DNA of 64,000 bases from CAINVV01 sp963663675. GTDB taxonomy: Bacteria > Bacteroidota > Bacteroidia > Bacteroidales > Prolixibacteraceae. The translations under genes and the position numbers were made by a program. The stretch spans positions 620,001 through 684,000 of the forward strand of contig OY760498.1 in NCBI GenBank assembly GCA_963663675.1. The letters run 5' to 3'. Each line of letters opens with the position of its first letter. Position 1 is the first letter of the stretch. The notes beneath the pieces are model-generated. The model was given only the letters and a program-made list of their open reading frames with translations. It ran no database searches and was not told where the DNA came from. This document shows, piece after piece, positions 55,248-64,000 of the stretch.

Positions 55248-55589
55248 TTGATAACTATTGGTTTCTTAAAGGCCAAATGGAATCGAAGATCAGCGAGGCT
55301 AGTTCGTATTTTGTCATTTTCATCCTTGTCGGGGATTTACCACCATGCCTATTTCATGCGTTAACAATGTGTTATTATTGGCTATTTGGAACTAATCGGA
55401 GTTTTTATCATGTCAGTCGGTTATTCCTAATCATGCTGATTAATCTTTTATATCAAATAAGCACGTGTATATGTCCTTAAATCTTTGATGTGACAAAATA
55501 GAAAAAGTTTGCAGAATCTGAAACTTTCCAGTTTTTGCCGTTTCAACTTCTGTAATTTCCGAAAATCCTGGCTGGTCGGGAGTATTGGT
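55248..55589. other. 340-bp gap upstream of porP
   Basis: The first ~100 bp hold mini-ORF copy C. The remainder (about 55350-55589) is AT-rich, without a gene or hairpin I can support. It should contain the promoter of the T9SS operon, but no clear TAnnTTTG match is visible. Confidence 0.4.
55255..55323 (-). repeat. LASLIF mini-ORF repeat, copy C (22-codon open frame)
   Basis: A complete ATG-to-TAG frame on the minus strand, MKMTKYELASLIFDS then IWPLRNQ. It stops 7 nt before the porP ATG at 55247. The open frame continues upstream of the ATG with KSPT, as in copy B. Codon differences from copies A and B within LASLIF are all synonymous. Confidence 0.6.
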
Positions 55590-56738
55590 TTAATAACTTT
55601 TGTTGAAAGATGCCCACCATCTGTCAGGAATTTCATTTTTGCATGCCCTAAGGTAATCTTTTTTGGAACAGGGTATCCGGAGAGGGAACAGGTCGCAGTC
55701 GGGAGAGGGAACTTCCATCCACCATCGCCTGGAAACAGGGTGTTTAAGGAAGGTGACAGGTTCAGGTATTCCTTCAATTGGTACTACAAAATGCAAGAAA
55801 TCAATGGCTTCATCCTGTGGAACCTCATCCATTTTTTTGGATTTTCCATAAATGAAATACCAAACGATTTGTGCAGTCATCATGGCTCCGGTTCTTTCTG
55901 GATCTTTAGCAGGATTGTAGCCGAAAATAGAAAACCATCCAGGATTGGTTGAAATACCTGAATACCAAGCTAACTGACAGGCTTCCTCTCCGGTTAGCCC
56001 ATTGGGAGAATTCCTTATCTGACCGGGCGCTTCGCTTAATTTAAGGGCTCCGTAATCAAAACTTACAAGGTCAGTTTCCCTCAGGTAAGGTTCCATTTCC
56101 TTGATGCCCATTCTGAGTTCCCCCAACGTAAACAAAGCTCCGTGAAATTCTTCTGAAAATGTCTCTTTGCTGTCAGGCGGGACAAAAAAAGATTGTGCAG
56201 CCATCACATTGACAGTGACATCCGTTGCGATATTGTTCAGGAAAATATCATCCCTGACACTTTCTCTTTCTGCAAGATTGTCAATCCGGTCATCGATGAC
56301 AGTCAGCACTGCATTTTGTTTATTCATTCCTTCCAGCAAAGGAATGGTGAACCATTGATTTCCGCCAAGAAAAAGGATCGGAACGCCGAAAGAAGATATT
56401 TCCTCTGCAATCAGGCGTACGGCAGCGTAGGTGTCGGTAATTTCCTTGCCTGTTTTAACATTCCCTAAATCCACAATCCTGAAGGTTTCTGAAAAACCCT
56501 TCAGCTGGTACAATTGTTCCCGTATTAAATCAGAGGTTTCAACGAAGGAGGAAGAAATGGTCAGCCTGTCGTCTGATATTCCAAGAATTACCAGATCCGG
56601 CAATTCAGATTCATCCCAGACGGATGAGATCAGCATATTTCCCAACAGGTCGCTGCCTCCTGAGAATTGTTTAATAATCGATAGGGATTTGGCCGGTGTA
56701 ATCAGGTCCTTCAACATACGTTTCGGTTTTACCGACAA
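55590..56738 (-). CDS. Arginase/formiminoglutamase-like protein without an intact metal site
   Basis: 382 residues of the ureohydrolase fold. Positions that hold manganese ligands in arginases are changed: GGDH is GGNQW here, DAHxD is DDRID, and the DxDxxDP block is SFDYGALKLS. So hydrolysis of arginine or formimidoylglutamate is unlikely without a different site. Bacteroidota T9SS loci often have this gene between porP and topA, so a conserved, perhaps non-catalytic, role is possible. Downstream of topA by 44 bp on the same strand. Confidence 0.75.
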   Translation of the reverse strand: MSVKPKRMLKDLITPAKSLSIIKQFSGGSDLLGNMLISSVWDESELPDLVILGISDDRLTISSSFVETSDLIREQLYQLKGFSETFRIVDLGNVKTGKEITDTYAAVRLIAEEISSFGVPILFLGGNQWFTIPLLEGMNKQNAVLTVIDDRIDNLAERESVRDDIFLNNIATDVTVNVMAAQSFFVPPDSKETFSEEFHGALFTLGELRMGIKEMEPYLRETDLVSFDYGALKLSEAPGQIRNSPNGLTGEEACQLAWYSGISTNPGWFSIFGYNPAKDPERTGAMMTAQIVWYFIYGKSKKMDEVPQDEAIDFLHFVVPIEGIPEPVTFLKHPVSRRWWMEVPSPDCDLFPLRIPCSKKDYLRACKNEIPDRWWASFNKSY

Positions 56739-56782
56739 AATAAAAAAACTTTCGCCAATATTTAGCCAGGAAGAGATTTATT

Positions 56783-59113
56783 CTACTTCGATTTTTTCGG
56801 CTTTGGCTTCTTGATTTCTGACTCGATTAACTCTTTACAGAACTGGTAGGTAATTTGATCAGTTTTGATGCCTTTGCTCAGTTTGAAGTTTTGTTTCTTA
56901 TAGGAGATATAAGGGCCCCAGCGACCTTCTATAATTTTTATTTCCGGGTCTTCCTCAAAGGTCTTCAGGAGGGAGTTGGACACTTTTTCACGTTTCTCAA
57001 GTATCAGTTCAATGGCTCTTCCGATATGAATGGTGTAAGGATCATCAACGCCCTTCTTCAGCGACACGAAGTTGGAGTCATGTTTGACATACGGACCGAA
57101 TTTGCCAATGCCAACAATTACCTTCTTCCCTTCATATTCACCCAGTTCCCTTGGCAGGTCAAAAAGTTTTAACGCTTGTTCCAGCGTGATGGTCTCAATG
57201 CTCTGACCCTGGTGTAAACTCGCGAAAGCCGGCTTCTCACTTCCGTCTTCAGATGTTTCACCCATCTGGATAAAGGGCCCGAATCTGCCTATTTTTGCTG
57301 ATAATGTCTTGCCGGAAGCAGGATCTTCACCCAGGATTCTTTCTCCCCTGGCTCTTTCCGAATTGGAAAGAGCATCCTGAATCTGCAGGTGGAAAGGCTG
57401 ATAAAATTCGTCGATCATCGTTTGCCACACAACATTTCCTTCAGCAATTTCATCAAATTGTTTTTCGACAGATGCGGTAAAATTGAAATCCACGATGGAT
57501 TCGAAATGTTTAATTAGAAAATCGTTGACAACCAGCCCGATATCTGTCGGGAAGAGTTTTGATTTTTCCGTTCCCACTATCTCCCCTTTTTCCTCACGTT
57601 TGATATTACCGGATTTTAAAACCAGCTGAACGTATTTCCGTTCAGTTCCGGGACGGTCTTCTTTGACTACATAATCCCTTTGCTGAATTGTTGTAATGGT
57701 CGGAGCATAAGTAGATGGCCTGCCGATGCCAAGTTCTTCAAGTTTTTTTACAAGGCTGGCTTCTGTGTAACGAGGTGGTTTTTGCGTGAAACGTTGCTGG
57801 GCAAGGATGGAATCGGGTAACAGCTTTTGGTTTACTGCCAGGGGTGGCAGCAATCCTTTCTCTTCATCAGTAAGATTTTCTTCGTCGCTGGATTCAAGAT
57901 AGACCCCGAGAAAACCATCGAATTTCATTACCTCTCCTGAAGCGAGGAAACGCTCGGTAGTGTTTGATATAGTGATAGTAACATTTGTGCGCTCCAGCTC
58001 AGCATCTGCCATTTGAGATGCAAGTGTTCTTTTCCAGATCAGGCTATACAATTTTTGCTCCTGTTGAGACCCGTCAATTTCCTCTTCAAAGAAATTGGTG
58101 GGACGAATGGCTTCATGTGCCTCCTGGGCTCCCTTAGAATTCGTTTTATAATGCCGGATCTTTACGTATTTATCACCATATGAATCAGTTATTTTCTTTT
58201 TTGCATTGTTTATGGCTGTCTGAGACAGATTGACAGAGTCAGTACGCATGTAGGTTATTTTACCTGCTTCATAAAGCCTTTGCGCTACAGACATGGTCAG
58301 GGAAACAGGAAAACCGAGTTTCCTGCTTGCCTCCTGCTGCAAGGTTGAGGTGGTAAACGGGGGAGCCGGCGATTTCTTAGCTGGCTTTGTTACAATATCA
58401 CCGATGAAAAATTCGGCCTTGCTGCATTTCTGTAAAAACTGGTTAGCACTGGCCTCATCTTCAAAGCGTTCTGAACAATCGGCTTTAAGCAAAGTGATTT
58501 TCCCGGATTTTTCAGGAACGATAAATTGTGAACCGACTTTAAAAAACGGAACTGAAACCATGTTGATAATCTCACGTTCACGCTCCACTATAAGCCTGAC
58601 AGCAACTGACTGAACCCTACCTGCTGAAAGGGATGGTTTGACTTTTTTCCACAGTACAGGAGAGATTTCAAAACCGACAAGCCTGTCCAGAATCCGGCGT
58701 GCCTGCTGGGCATCAACAAGATCCTTGTTCAGGTGTCGTGGATGCAGGATGGCATGATGAATGGCATCCTTGGTAATCTCATGAAAAACTATCCTGTTGG
58801 TAGTTGCCGGATCAAGTTTCAATACTTCCATCAGGTGCCATGCAATAGCCTCTCCTTCGCGGTCCTCGTCCGATGCGATCCAAATGGTCTTTGCTGCCTT
58901 TGCCATTTTCTTCAACTCAGCCACTACTTTCTTCTTGTCTTCCGAAATGATGTATTTGGGCTCATAATGGTTGTTAATGTCAACCCCGAAATCCTTTTTT
59001 TCCAGATCACGAATATGACCGAAACTGGATTTGACAAGGTAATCTTTACCTAAAAATTTTTCTATGGTTTTTGCCTTGGCAGGAGACTCGACTATGACCA
59101 GATTTTCTTCCAT
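56783..59113 (-). CDS. topA: DNA topoisomerase I
   Basis: 776 residues. The Toprim domain (NLVIVESPAKAKTIEKFLG, DEDREGEAIAWHL) is followed by SAGRVQSVAVRLIVERE and the active Tyr in GKITYMRTDSVNLS. The C-terminal part has three topoisomerase repeat motifs (GRFGPFIQMG, KFGPYVKHD, RWGPYISYK) and a Lys-rich tail; no zinc fingers. It relaxes negative supercoils. Followed on the same strand by the arginase-like gene. Confidence 0.97.
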   Translation of the reverse strand: MEENLVIVESPAKAKTIEKFLGKDYLVKSSFGHIRDLEKKDFGVDINNHYEPKYIISEDKKKVVAELKKMAKAAKTIWIASDEDREGEAIAWHLMEVLKLDPATTNRIVFHEITKDAIHHAILHPRHLNKDLVDAQQARRILDRLVGFEISPVLWKKVKPSLSAGRVQSVAVRLIVEREREIINMVSVPFFKVGSQFIVPEKSGKITLLKADCSERFEDEASANQFLQKCSKAEFFIGDIVTKPAKKSPAPPFTTSTLQQEASRKLGFPVSLTMSVAQRLYEAGKITYMRTDSVNLSQTAINNAKKKITDSYGDKYVKIRHYKTNSKGAQEAHEAIRPTNFFEEEIDGSQQEQKLYSLIWKRTLASQMADAELERTNVTITISNTTERFLASGEVMKFDGFLGVYLESSDEENLTDEEKGLLPPLAVNQKLLPDSILAQQRFTQKPPRYTEASLVKKLEELGIGRPSTYAPTITTIQQRDYVVKEDRPGTERKYVQLVLKSGNIKREEKGEIVGTEKSKLFPTDIGLVVNDFLIKHFESIVDFNFTASVEKQFDEIAEGNVVWQTMIDEFYQPFHLQIQDALSNSERARGERILGEDPASGKTLSAKIGRFGPFIQMGETSEDGSEKPAFASLHQGQSIETITLEQALKLFDLPRELGEYEGKKVIVGIGKFGPYVKHDSNFVSLKKGVDDPYTIHIGRAIELILEKREKVSNSLLKTFEEDPEIKIIEGRWGPYISYKKQNFKLSKGIKTDQITYQFCKELIESEIKKPKPKKSK

Positions 59114-59317
59114 AATGTGAACGTAAGTGACCAGTGATTTCTAAAAAACTATGCAAATTAACGAAAATCAAATCCTAACTTCCAAGTTTTTAGTTCATTT
59201 AATCTTCAAATTTGTTTTGACCCTGCTTGATTTGGCATTGAATATCAATGGTTTTTGAAGCCATGACTTCCTCATATCATACAAGTTAAGGAAAAATACC
59301 CGAGAAATGAAATTGGT

Positions 59318-61705
59318 TTAAAATTCGATCATAATTCCTATGGTTGGCAGAACTGTTCCCGAGGCATTGGTGATTGTTTTCAATAAATACCTGGATGAAT
59401 CGTTGGGGTCTGTCAGTGGGATACCGCTGGCATCAGTCTGCTGGACAAGATAAGGAGGGACATCGGCTTTAAAATTGCAGACATTCTGAATATCCAGGTA
59501 GAGCATCAGTGACCATTTTTTGTAATACCACGCTTTATCCACGCGGATGTCGAGCTGCTGAAATGCTTCCAGCCTGAACTTGTTGAACTGGCGGTAATCC
59601 AGGTATCCCCGGCCCTGGGCATCCCATGCCGCTTTGATGGAGGATTTTCCGATATCCCATGGTGTATAAGGCGCACCTCCTATAAAGCGCCACTTAAAGC
59701 CAAAATCCCAGCTCTTTTTGAAGGAGCGGGTTGAGGTGAGCGTTAGTAGATGCCTGTTGTCCCATGCTGAAGGGACATAATCTCCATGGATATCCGTAAA
59801 TTCACTTCTGACGTACGTATAGGTCAGTACTCCCCTGAAACCCAGAAGATCCCTGAATCTTGACAAGAGCTCGAATCCGTAGGCTCGTCCATTGCTGACT
59901 GATTTTACTTCTTCGTTTCCAAAGATCTCATAATCTGCCCCTTTGCTGGCAAGGGAAATTGAATCCCTTACCGAAAACGGATAATTGCCGTATAATTTGA
60001 AGAACCCTTCCGCTGTTAACTGGGTATTCGTATTGGGCCTGAAATCAAGGCCGGCTACCAGGTGGTTGGCGCTAATCATCCGAACGCCATTTGCTTTATT
60101 GATAAGTTCTCCGGCGCTATTCCGAAATCCGAGAGTCGTGTATGCCGGCAACTGCAAGTATCTGCCTGTATTGAAGTTGAGGGTTGTCCTGCCGCCTATC
60201 TTGTAGCTTACTGAAAAGCGTGGGGAAAGATTTTCAAGAGGGTTAGACATGACAGTAGAATAATTGTTCCCGTCACCCCTTATTCCCAATGAAAGAATCA
60301 ATTGCTTATTAAATAATTCCTTTGTCACCTGTCCCGAAAACCCATATTTTATAAAATCCAGGTTGGTCAGATATTTGAATGGTTGCGAAGATCCGGATAC
60401 ATAAACTTGCTGAAAAGTATTGTTGTAGTATTGTGCATATTGCAAATCACCACCATAGGTTATTTTGAATTTTGTCTTTGACAAATAAAAATGTTCAAAC
60501 CTGAATTTTGTTTCGCTTTCGCGGGAATTATAGTCCAGAATAAGGTTTCCGGGGTTCACAATATTGTCATGGTACTTGATCTGAGCGTTGTTAAGTGTGT
60601 TGTGGCTCAAAACGTAAGTGTTGTATCCGGATGCTTTGTAATGTTTAAGCACAAGTCCCAGGGTATAATTCCATTGTTTATTTTCCGGCAGATAGCTGAG
60701 AATGAAACGTTGTTCCTCTGTTTCGTTGGCATTCAGGTTTAGTTTCGAATCATCCAGCGCTCCGAGTCCTATAAAAGAGAGTTCAGTTTTGTCGTTGATT
60801 TTGGTTTTGATTTTAAACTGAAAGTCGTTGTATGTTGGAAGAAAGGGCAACTTGAGAGCGCCAAACAGGAGCTGCAGGTAGGACCTTCTCACCGATGCCA
60901 GATAAGTAGTTTTTTCAGAGATTGGTCCTTCAGAGGAGAAGGCAAGGTCAGAAGCACCGACCGTTGCCCGGAATTTCGGTTTTTCAGTATTGGCATTTTT
61001 TTGGGAGAACTCCAAGACTGAACTCATGGCATTGCCATAGGAGGACGGGAACGCTCCTGAATAGAAATTGACTTCCCTGATAAAATCAACATTGATAATT
61101 CCTGCCGGACCTCCTGAGGCGCCTTGTGTGGCAAAATGGTTAATATTGGGAATTTCTATTCCGTCCAGATAGAATTTATTTTCACTAGGGCCTCCTCCTC
61201 TGACGATCACATCGTTACGAAAAGCGGGAGTAGAAGAAACACCCGGAAATGATTGAATTACTTTGGTAATGTCGCGATTTCCACCTGGATTTTTTTCTAT
61301 CTCATCGATGCCGATGGTTCGGAGAGAAGTCGGGCTTTCATCTCTTTTAGGGTAGGAGGATGGCCGGACAACAACCTCTTCAAGGCGTATTTCATCCTCT
61401 TCCATAGGTATATTGATGGTTTCGCCTTTTGCTTTTGTAATCCTGAAAGTCTCAGACACATAGGTTTTAAACCCAATAGCGGTAACTTTAAGCTGGTAAA
61501 AACCCGGTTCGACCTGTTTCAGGGTGAAATTGCCTTCGAGGTCACTGTTTGTCCCGTTGACACTATTTTGTATCACAACTGTAGCAAACTCAACAGGTTC
61601 ATTGTTTTTTGCATTGTAAACACGACCTTTAATGGTGGAAACTGATGGTTGGGCACTAACAGTGAAACAGGCAAGAAAGAACAGGACAGGTAAATATTTT
61701 TTCAT
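59318..61705 (-). CDS. TonB-dependent receptor with carboxypeptidase-like N-terminal domain
   Basis: 795 residues: signal peptide, CarboxypepD_reg-like domain (TIKGRVYNAKNNEPVEFATV, GFYQLKVTAIGFKTY), plug domain (GIDEIEKNPGGNRDITKVIQSFPG, DVIVRGGGPSENKFYLDGIEI) and a 22-strand barrel ending in IGIMIEF. It is an outer-membrane transporter for iron complexes, vitamins or glycans; no SusD or other substrate gene is adjacent, so the ligand is unknown. It is monocistronic. Confidence 0.92.
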   Translation of the reverse strand: MKKYLPVLFFLACFTVSAQPSVSTIKGRVYNAKNNEPVEFATVVIQNSVNGTNSDLEGNFTLKQVEPGFYQLKVTAIGFKTYVSETFRITKAKGETINIPMEEDEIRLEEVVVRPSSYPKRDESPTSLRTIGIDEIEKNPGGNRDITKVIQSFPGVSSTPAFRNDVIVRGGGPSENKFYLDGIEIPNINHFATQGASGGPAGIINVDFIREVNFYSGAFPSSYGNAMSSVLEFSQKNANTEKPKFRATVGASDLAFSSEGPISEKTTYLASVRRSYLQLLFGALKLPFLPTYNDFQFKIKTKINDKTELSFIGLGALDDSKLNLNANETEEQRFILSYLPENKQWNYTLGLVLKHYKASGYNTYVLSHNTLNNAQIKYHDNIVNPGNLILDYNSRESETKFRFEHFYLSKTKFKITYGGDLQYAQYYNNTFQQVYVSGSSQPFKYLTNLDFIKYGFSGQVTKELFNKQLILSLGIRGDGNNYSTVMSNPLENLSPRFSVSYKIGGRTTLNFNTGRYLQLPAYTTLGFRNSAGELINKANGVRMISANHLVAGLDFRPNTNTQLTAEGFFKLYGNYPFSVRDSISLASKGADYEIFGNEEVKSVSNGRAYGFELLSRFRDLLGFRGVLTYTYVRSEFTDIHGDYVPSAWDNRHLLTLTSTRSFKKSWDFGFKWRFIGGAPYTPWDIGKSSIKAAWDAQGRGYLDYRQFNKFRLEAFQQLDIRVDKAWYYKKWSLMLYLDIQNVCNFKADVPPYLVQQTDASGIPLTDPNDSSRYLLKTITNASGTVLPTIGIMIEF

Positions 61706-61897
61706 TTAGAATAGATTTGTTTCATATAACGAAGTTTTTTTTTAAAGGTTAGTATTTCCTGGTTAAACAACTAAATATTAACAATTTCTTAAGATTTACA
61801 GTCACTGAAATTGCTTATCTGACCTCTTTCAGGATGGGTTATTGAAAAGTTATTTGTAACTGGAAAGATTATAAATTATATCTTTATCCTGCTTCTG

Positions 61898-61929
61898 TTT
61901 GTATTTAAAAGTTCCATCTTCTAAATTTG
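61898..61929 (+). promoter_or_regulatory. Bacteroidota promoter of the sdh operon
   Basis: TTTG (61898-61901), 20-nt spacer, TAAATTTG (61922-61929): the best consensus match in the window. The start codon of sdhC is at 61979, which gives a leader of about 40 nt. Confidence 0.7.
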
Positions 61930-61942
61930 GAACTTTTAAATA
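61902..61942. promoter_or_regulatory. 14-bp inverted repeat around the sdh -7 box (possible operator)
   Basis: TATTTAAAAGTTCC (61902-61915) is the exact reverse complement of 61929-61942. The spacer contains the -7 element. Because transcription should start at about 61936, the structure acts on DNA, not as an RNA hairpin, so a dimeric regulator site is the simplest reading. Confidence 0.55.
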
Positions 61943-61978
61943 TTCGAATTTTCCAATACTAAATTAATACAAGTTCTT

Positions 61979-62659
61979 ATGAGCAGTTTCATGAGCGCCT
62001 CTATCGGGCGGAAATTCTTAATGAGTGTCACTGGTCTTTTCCTGATCTCATTCCTCGTTATTCACCTCACTTTGAATCTGTTTTTGACCTTTGATGATAC
62101 CGGCAGGCTCTTTAATCTTGCTGCTCATTTTATGGCCACAAATCCTTTCATAAGGATTATGGAGCCAGTTCTGGCGCTTGGATTTGTGATTCATATCGTC
62201 TGGTCGGGACTTATCACACTCGATAATATGAGAGCACGGCCCCAGAAATATGAATACAGCGACCAGTTGTTGAGCTGGTGGGCTCCCGCCAAGAATATGT
62301 TCATCCTCGGAGGAATGGTTCTGATTTTTCTGGTAATTCATATTTCAAATTTCTGGATCAAGATGAAGTTTACCGGTGATCCGCTTTTAAATGCGGTAAA
62401 TGTTGACGGCACTGAAATGCACAACGCTTACGCATTGGTTAGCGCCCTGTTTCACAACCCCGTATACGACATTATTTATATGGCAGGAGGTATCCTGATA
62501 GGCCTTCACATAAGCCATGGTTTCTGGAGCGCATTTCAGACCATTGGCATTAATAACCAGATATGGCTGAAAAGACTGAAGACTCTGGCTGTCGTGGCAG
62601 GTGTCATTTTTGCTGCCGGGTTTTCCTTCATCCCGATTTATTTCATGATTAAATTCTAA
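61979..62659 (+). CDS. sdhC: Succinate dehydrogenase/fumarate reductase cytochrome b subunit
   Basis: 226 residues with five hydrophobic helices and the haem-ligand histidines expected of the type-B di-haem family (FLVIHLTLNLFL, ALGFVIHIVWSG, VLIFLVIHISNFW, GLHISHGFWSAFQTIG). It anchors the catalytic subunits and passes electrons between succinate/fumarate and menaquinone. It precedes sdhA by 24 bp; sdhB should lie beyond the window. Confidence 0.94.
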   Translation: MSSFMSASIGRKFLMSVTGLFLISFLVIHLTLNLFLTFDDTGRLFNLAAHFMATNPFIRIMEPVLALGFVIHIVWSGLITLDNMRARPQKYEYSDQLLSWWAPAKNMFILGGMVLIFLVIHISNFWIKMKFTGDPLLNAVNVDGTEMHNAYALVSALFHNPVYDIIYMAGGILIGLHISHGFWSAFQTIGINNQIWLKRLKTLAVVAGVIFAAGFSFIPIYFMIKF

Positions 62660-62683
62660 ACTGAACTTCAAAGCTTCCAATAT

Positions 62684-64000
62684 ATGAGCACACTGAATTC
62701 AAAAATACCATCCGGACCAATTGGCGAGAAATGGTCTAATCACAAGGCAAAGATTAAAGTAGTCAGTCCGGCCAACAAACGTAAACTGGATGTAATTGTT
62801 GTCGGAACCGGCCTTGCCGGTGCATCGGCTGCGGCATCACTGGCGGAACTGGGCTACAACGTAACAGCTTTCTGTTACCAGGATAGTCCAAGGAGGGCAC
62901 ATTCTATTGCTGCACAAGGCGGTATCAATGCGGCAAAGAACTATCAGAATGACAATGACTCCGTATACAGGCTTTTTTATGACACCATCAAGGGAGGTGA
63001 TTATAGGGCCCGCGAAGCCAATGTGCACAGGCTGGCAGAGGTTTCCCCCAATATAATTGACCAATGCGTTGCACAGGGTGTGCCATTTGCACGTGAATAC
63101 GGAGGACTGCTTTCCAACAGGTCGTTTGGAGGCGTACTAGTGAGCCGCACATTCTATGCACGCGGACAAACAGGTCAGCAGTTGCTGCTTGGAGCCTATT
63201 CAGCTCTTAACCGCCAGATTAATGAAGGTGCAGTTAAGATGCATACCCGTCATGAAATGCTCGACCTCGTTGTTATTGACGGGAAAGCACGCGGGATAAT
63301 AGCCCGGGACATGGTTACCGGAGAGGTGAAACGTTTTGGTGCACATGCAGTTGTGCTGGCTACCGGTGGCTACGCAAATGTTTTTTTCCTCTCTACCAAC
63401 GCTATGGGATGCAATGCCTCAGCATCCTGGGTGGCTTATAAAAAAGGAGCCTTTTTTGCCAATCCGTGTTATGTTCAGATCCATCCCACCTGTATTCCTG
63501 TGCACGGTTCTCAGCAGTCAAAGCTTACCTTGATGTCAGAGTCCCTTCGGAATGACGGCCGGGTATGGGTACCCAGGAAGAAGGAAGATGCTGAGAAACT
63601 TAGAAAAGGCGTGATCAAACCGGGCGATATCGCGGATGTGGACCGTGATTTCTACCTGGAGCGCAGATATCCTTCCTATGGTAACCTGGTCCCGCGTGAC
63701 GTAGCTTCCAGGGCCGCCAAAGAACGTTGTGACGCAGGTTTTGGCGTGAACAAGGAGGGAATGGCAGTTTTCCTGGATTTCAAATATGCCATTGAACGGC
63801 TGGGAAGGGATACAATTGCCAAACGTTATGGCAATCTTTTCCAGATGTATGAGAAAATTTCCGATGTCGATCCATACAAGGAGCCAATGCAGATATATCC
63901 AGCCATTCACTATACAATGGGCGGAACCTGGGTGGATTATAACCTGATGACAACCATCCCGGGCTTATATTCACTGGGAGAGGCAAATTTTTCAGATCAT
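62684..64000 (+). CDS. sdhA: Succinate dehydrogenase/fumarate reductase flavoprotein subunit (partial, runs off window)
   Basis: The first 439 codons are present from ATG 62684; the frame is open to the window end. FAD-binding motif DVIVVGTGLAGASAAASL, the covalent-FAD region HSIAAQGGINAA, the substrate-site region CYVQIHPTCIP and catalytic Arg in RRYPSYGNLVPRDVASRA are seen. It oxidises succinate to fumarate, or the reverse under anaerobic conditions. Confidence 0.96.
   Translation, partial: MSTLNSKIPSGPIGEKWSNHKAKIKVVSPANKRKLDVIVVGTGLAGASAAASLAELGYNVTAFCYQDSPRRAHSIAAQGGINAAKNYQNDNDSVYRLFYDTIKGGDYRAREANVHRLAEVSPNIIDQCVAQGVPFAREYGGLLSNRSFGGVLVSRTFYARGQTGQQLLLGAYSALNRQINEGAVKMHTRHEMLDLVVIDGKARGIIARDMVTGEVKRFGAHAVVLATGGYANVFFLSTNAMGCNASASWVAYKKGAFFANPCYVQIHPTCIPVHGSQQSKLTLMSESLRNDGRVWVPRKKEDAEKLRKGVIKPGDIADVDRDFYLERRYPSYGNLVPRDVASRAAKERCDAGFGVNKEGMAVFLDFKYAIERLGRDTIAKRYGNLFQMYEKISDVDPYKEPMQIYPAIHYTMGGTWVDYNLMTTIPGLYSLGEANFSDH

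Noticed and set aside
1..64000. CRISPR arrays, prophage, intact IS elements, rRNA or tRNA genes
   Set aside because: No spaced direct repeats of CRISPR type, no transposase, integrase or phage structural gene, and no tRNA cloverleaf could be found by eye.

Overview
This 64 kb window looks like a chromosomal segment of a Bacteroidota bacterium, probably Bacteroidales or Marinilabiliales. The grounds are a type IX secretion/gliding locus (porP/sprF-gldK-gldL-gldM-gldN, with gldH and porW/sprE nearby), DUF4270 and Ig-like lipoproteins, a ricT-type PSP1 gene, a GldN/GldM-typical gene order, a cytochrome-b succinate dehydrogenase operon and several Bacteroidota-type promoters (TTG, about 20 nt, TAnnTTTG). 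No rRNA, tRNA, CRISPR array, prophage or intact insertion sequence is visible.

Layout. 1-7.8 kb (minus): the edge of a PQQ-propeller-like secreted protein, a G3E GTPase, and a tightly packed five-gene operon coding for a double 4Fe-4S protein, a radical SAM enzyme, a DUF116-polyprenyl synthase fusion, an alpha-toroid protein and a DxDD class II terpene/squalene cyclase-like enzyme. This is the most distinctive block and probably makes an unknown cyclic terpenoid. 7.8-19.6 kb is accessory: an acetyltransferase with a premature stop, a Tat-exported aldo/keto reductase, a GH2 glycosidase, a flavin-binding protein, a CAP protein, a DUF748 envelope protein, a repetitive secreted protein, a polysaccharide deacetylase and a decayed C45-type hydrolase. 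19.6-35.3 kb is mostly housekeeping: lipid kinase, pgk, holB, ricT, gldH, trmB, an alkyltransferase-like protein, mrp, porW/sprE, pepE and a three-gene propionyl-CoA carboxylase set. 35.4-49.4 kb: an ECF sigma/anti-sigma/outer-membrane protein unit, two S41 proteases, a dCMP deaminase, lipoproteins, a half-length glycogen synthase, panC, panD and radA. 49.4-61.7 kb (minus): gldN, gldM, gldL, gldK, porP/sprF, an arginase-like protein, topA and a TonB-dependent receptor. 62-64 kb: sdhC and the start of sdhA.

How the genes work together. GldK/L/M/N, PorP/SprF, GldH and PorW/SprE would build the T9SS and gliding motor. Biotin carboxylase, BCCP and carboxyltransferase form propionyl/methylmalonyl-CoA carboxylase, which links to the succinate end of the TCA cycle where SdhC/SdhA act. 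The terpenoid operon carries its own prenyl chain synthase and two iron-sulfur redox proteins, so cyclisation may be coupled to a radical or reductive modification.

Structure not explained by the genes: (1) a family of about 20-30 codon mini-ORFs sharing a LASLIF-type tail, placed just upstream of at least four genes; (2) 7-bp-period repeats upstream of trmB and around the dCMP deaminase stop; (3) a 39-bp perfect inverted repeat after the carboxylase genes; (4) a 14-bp inverted repeat around the sdh -7 element. All calls come from reading the sequence by eye; no database search was run.
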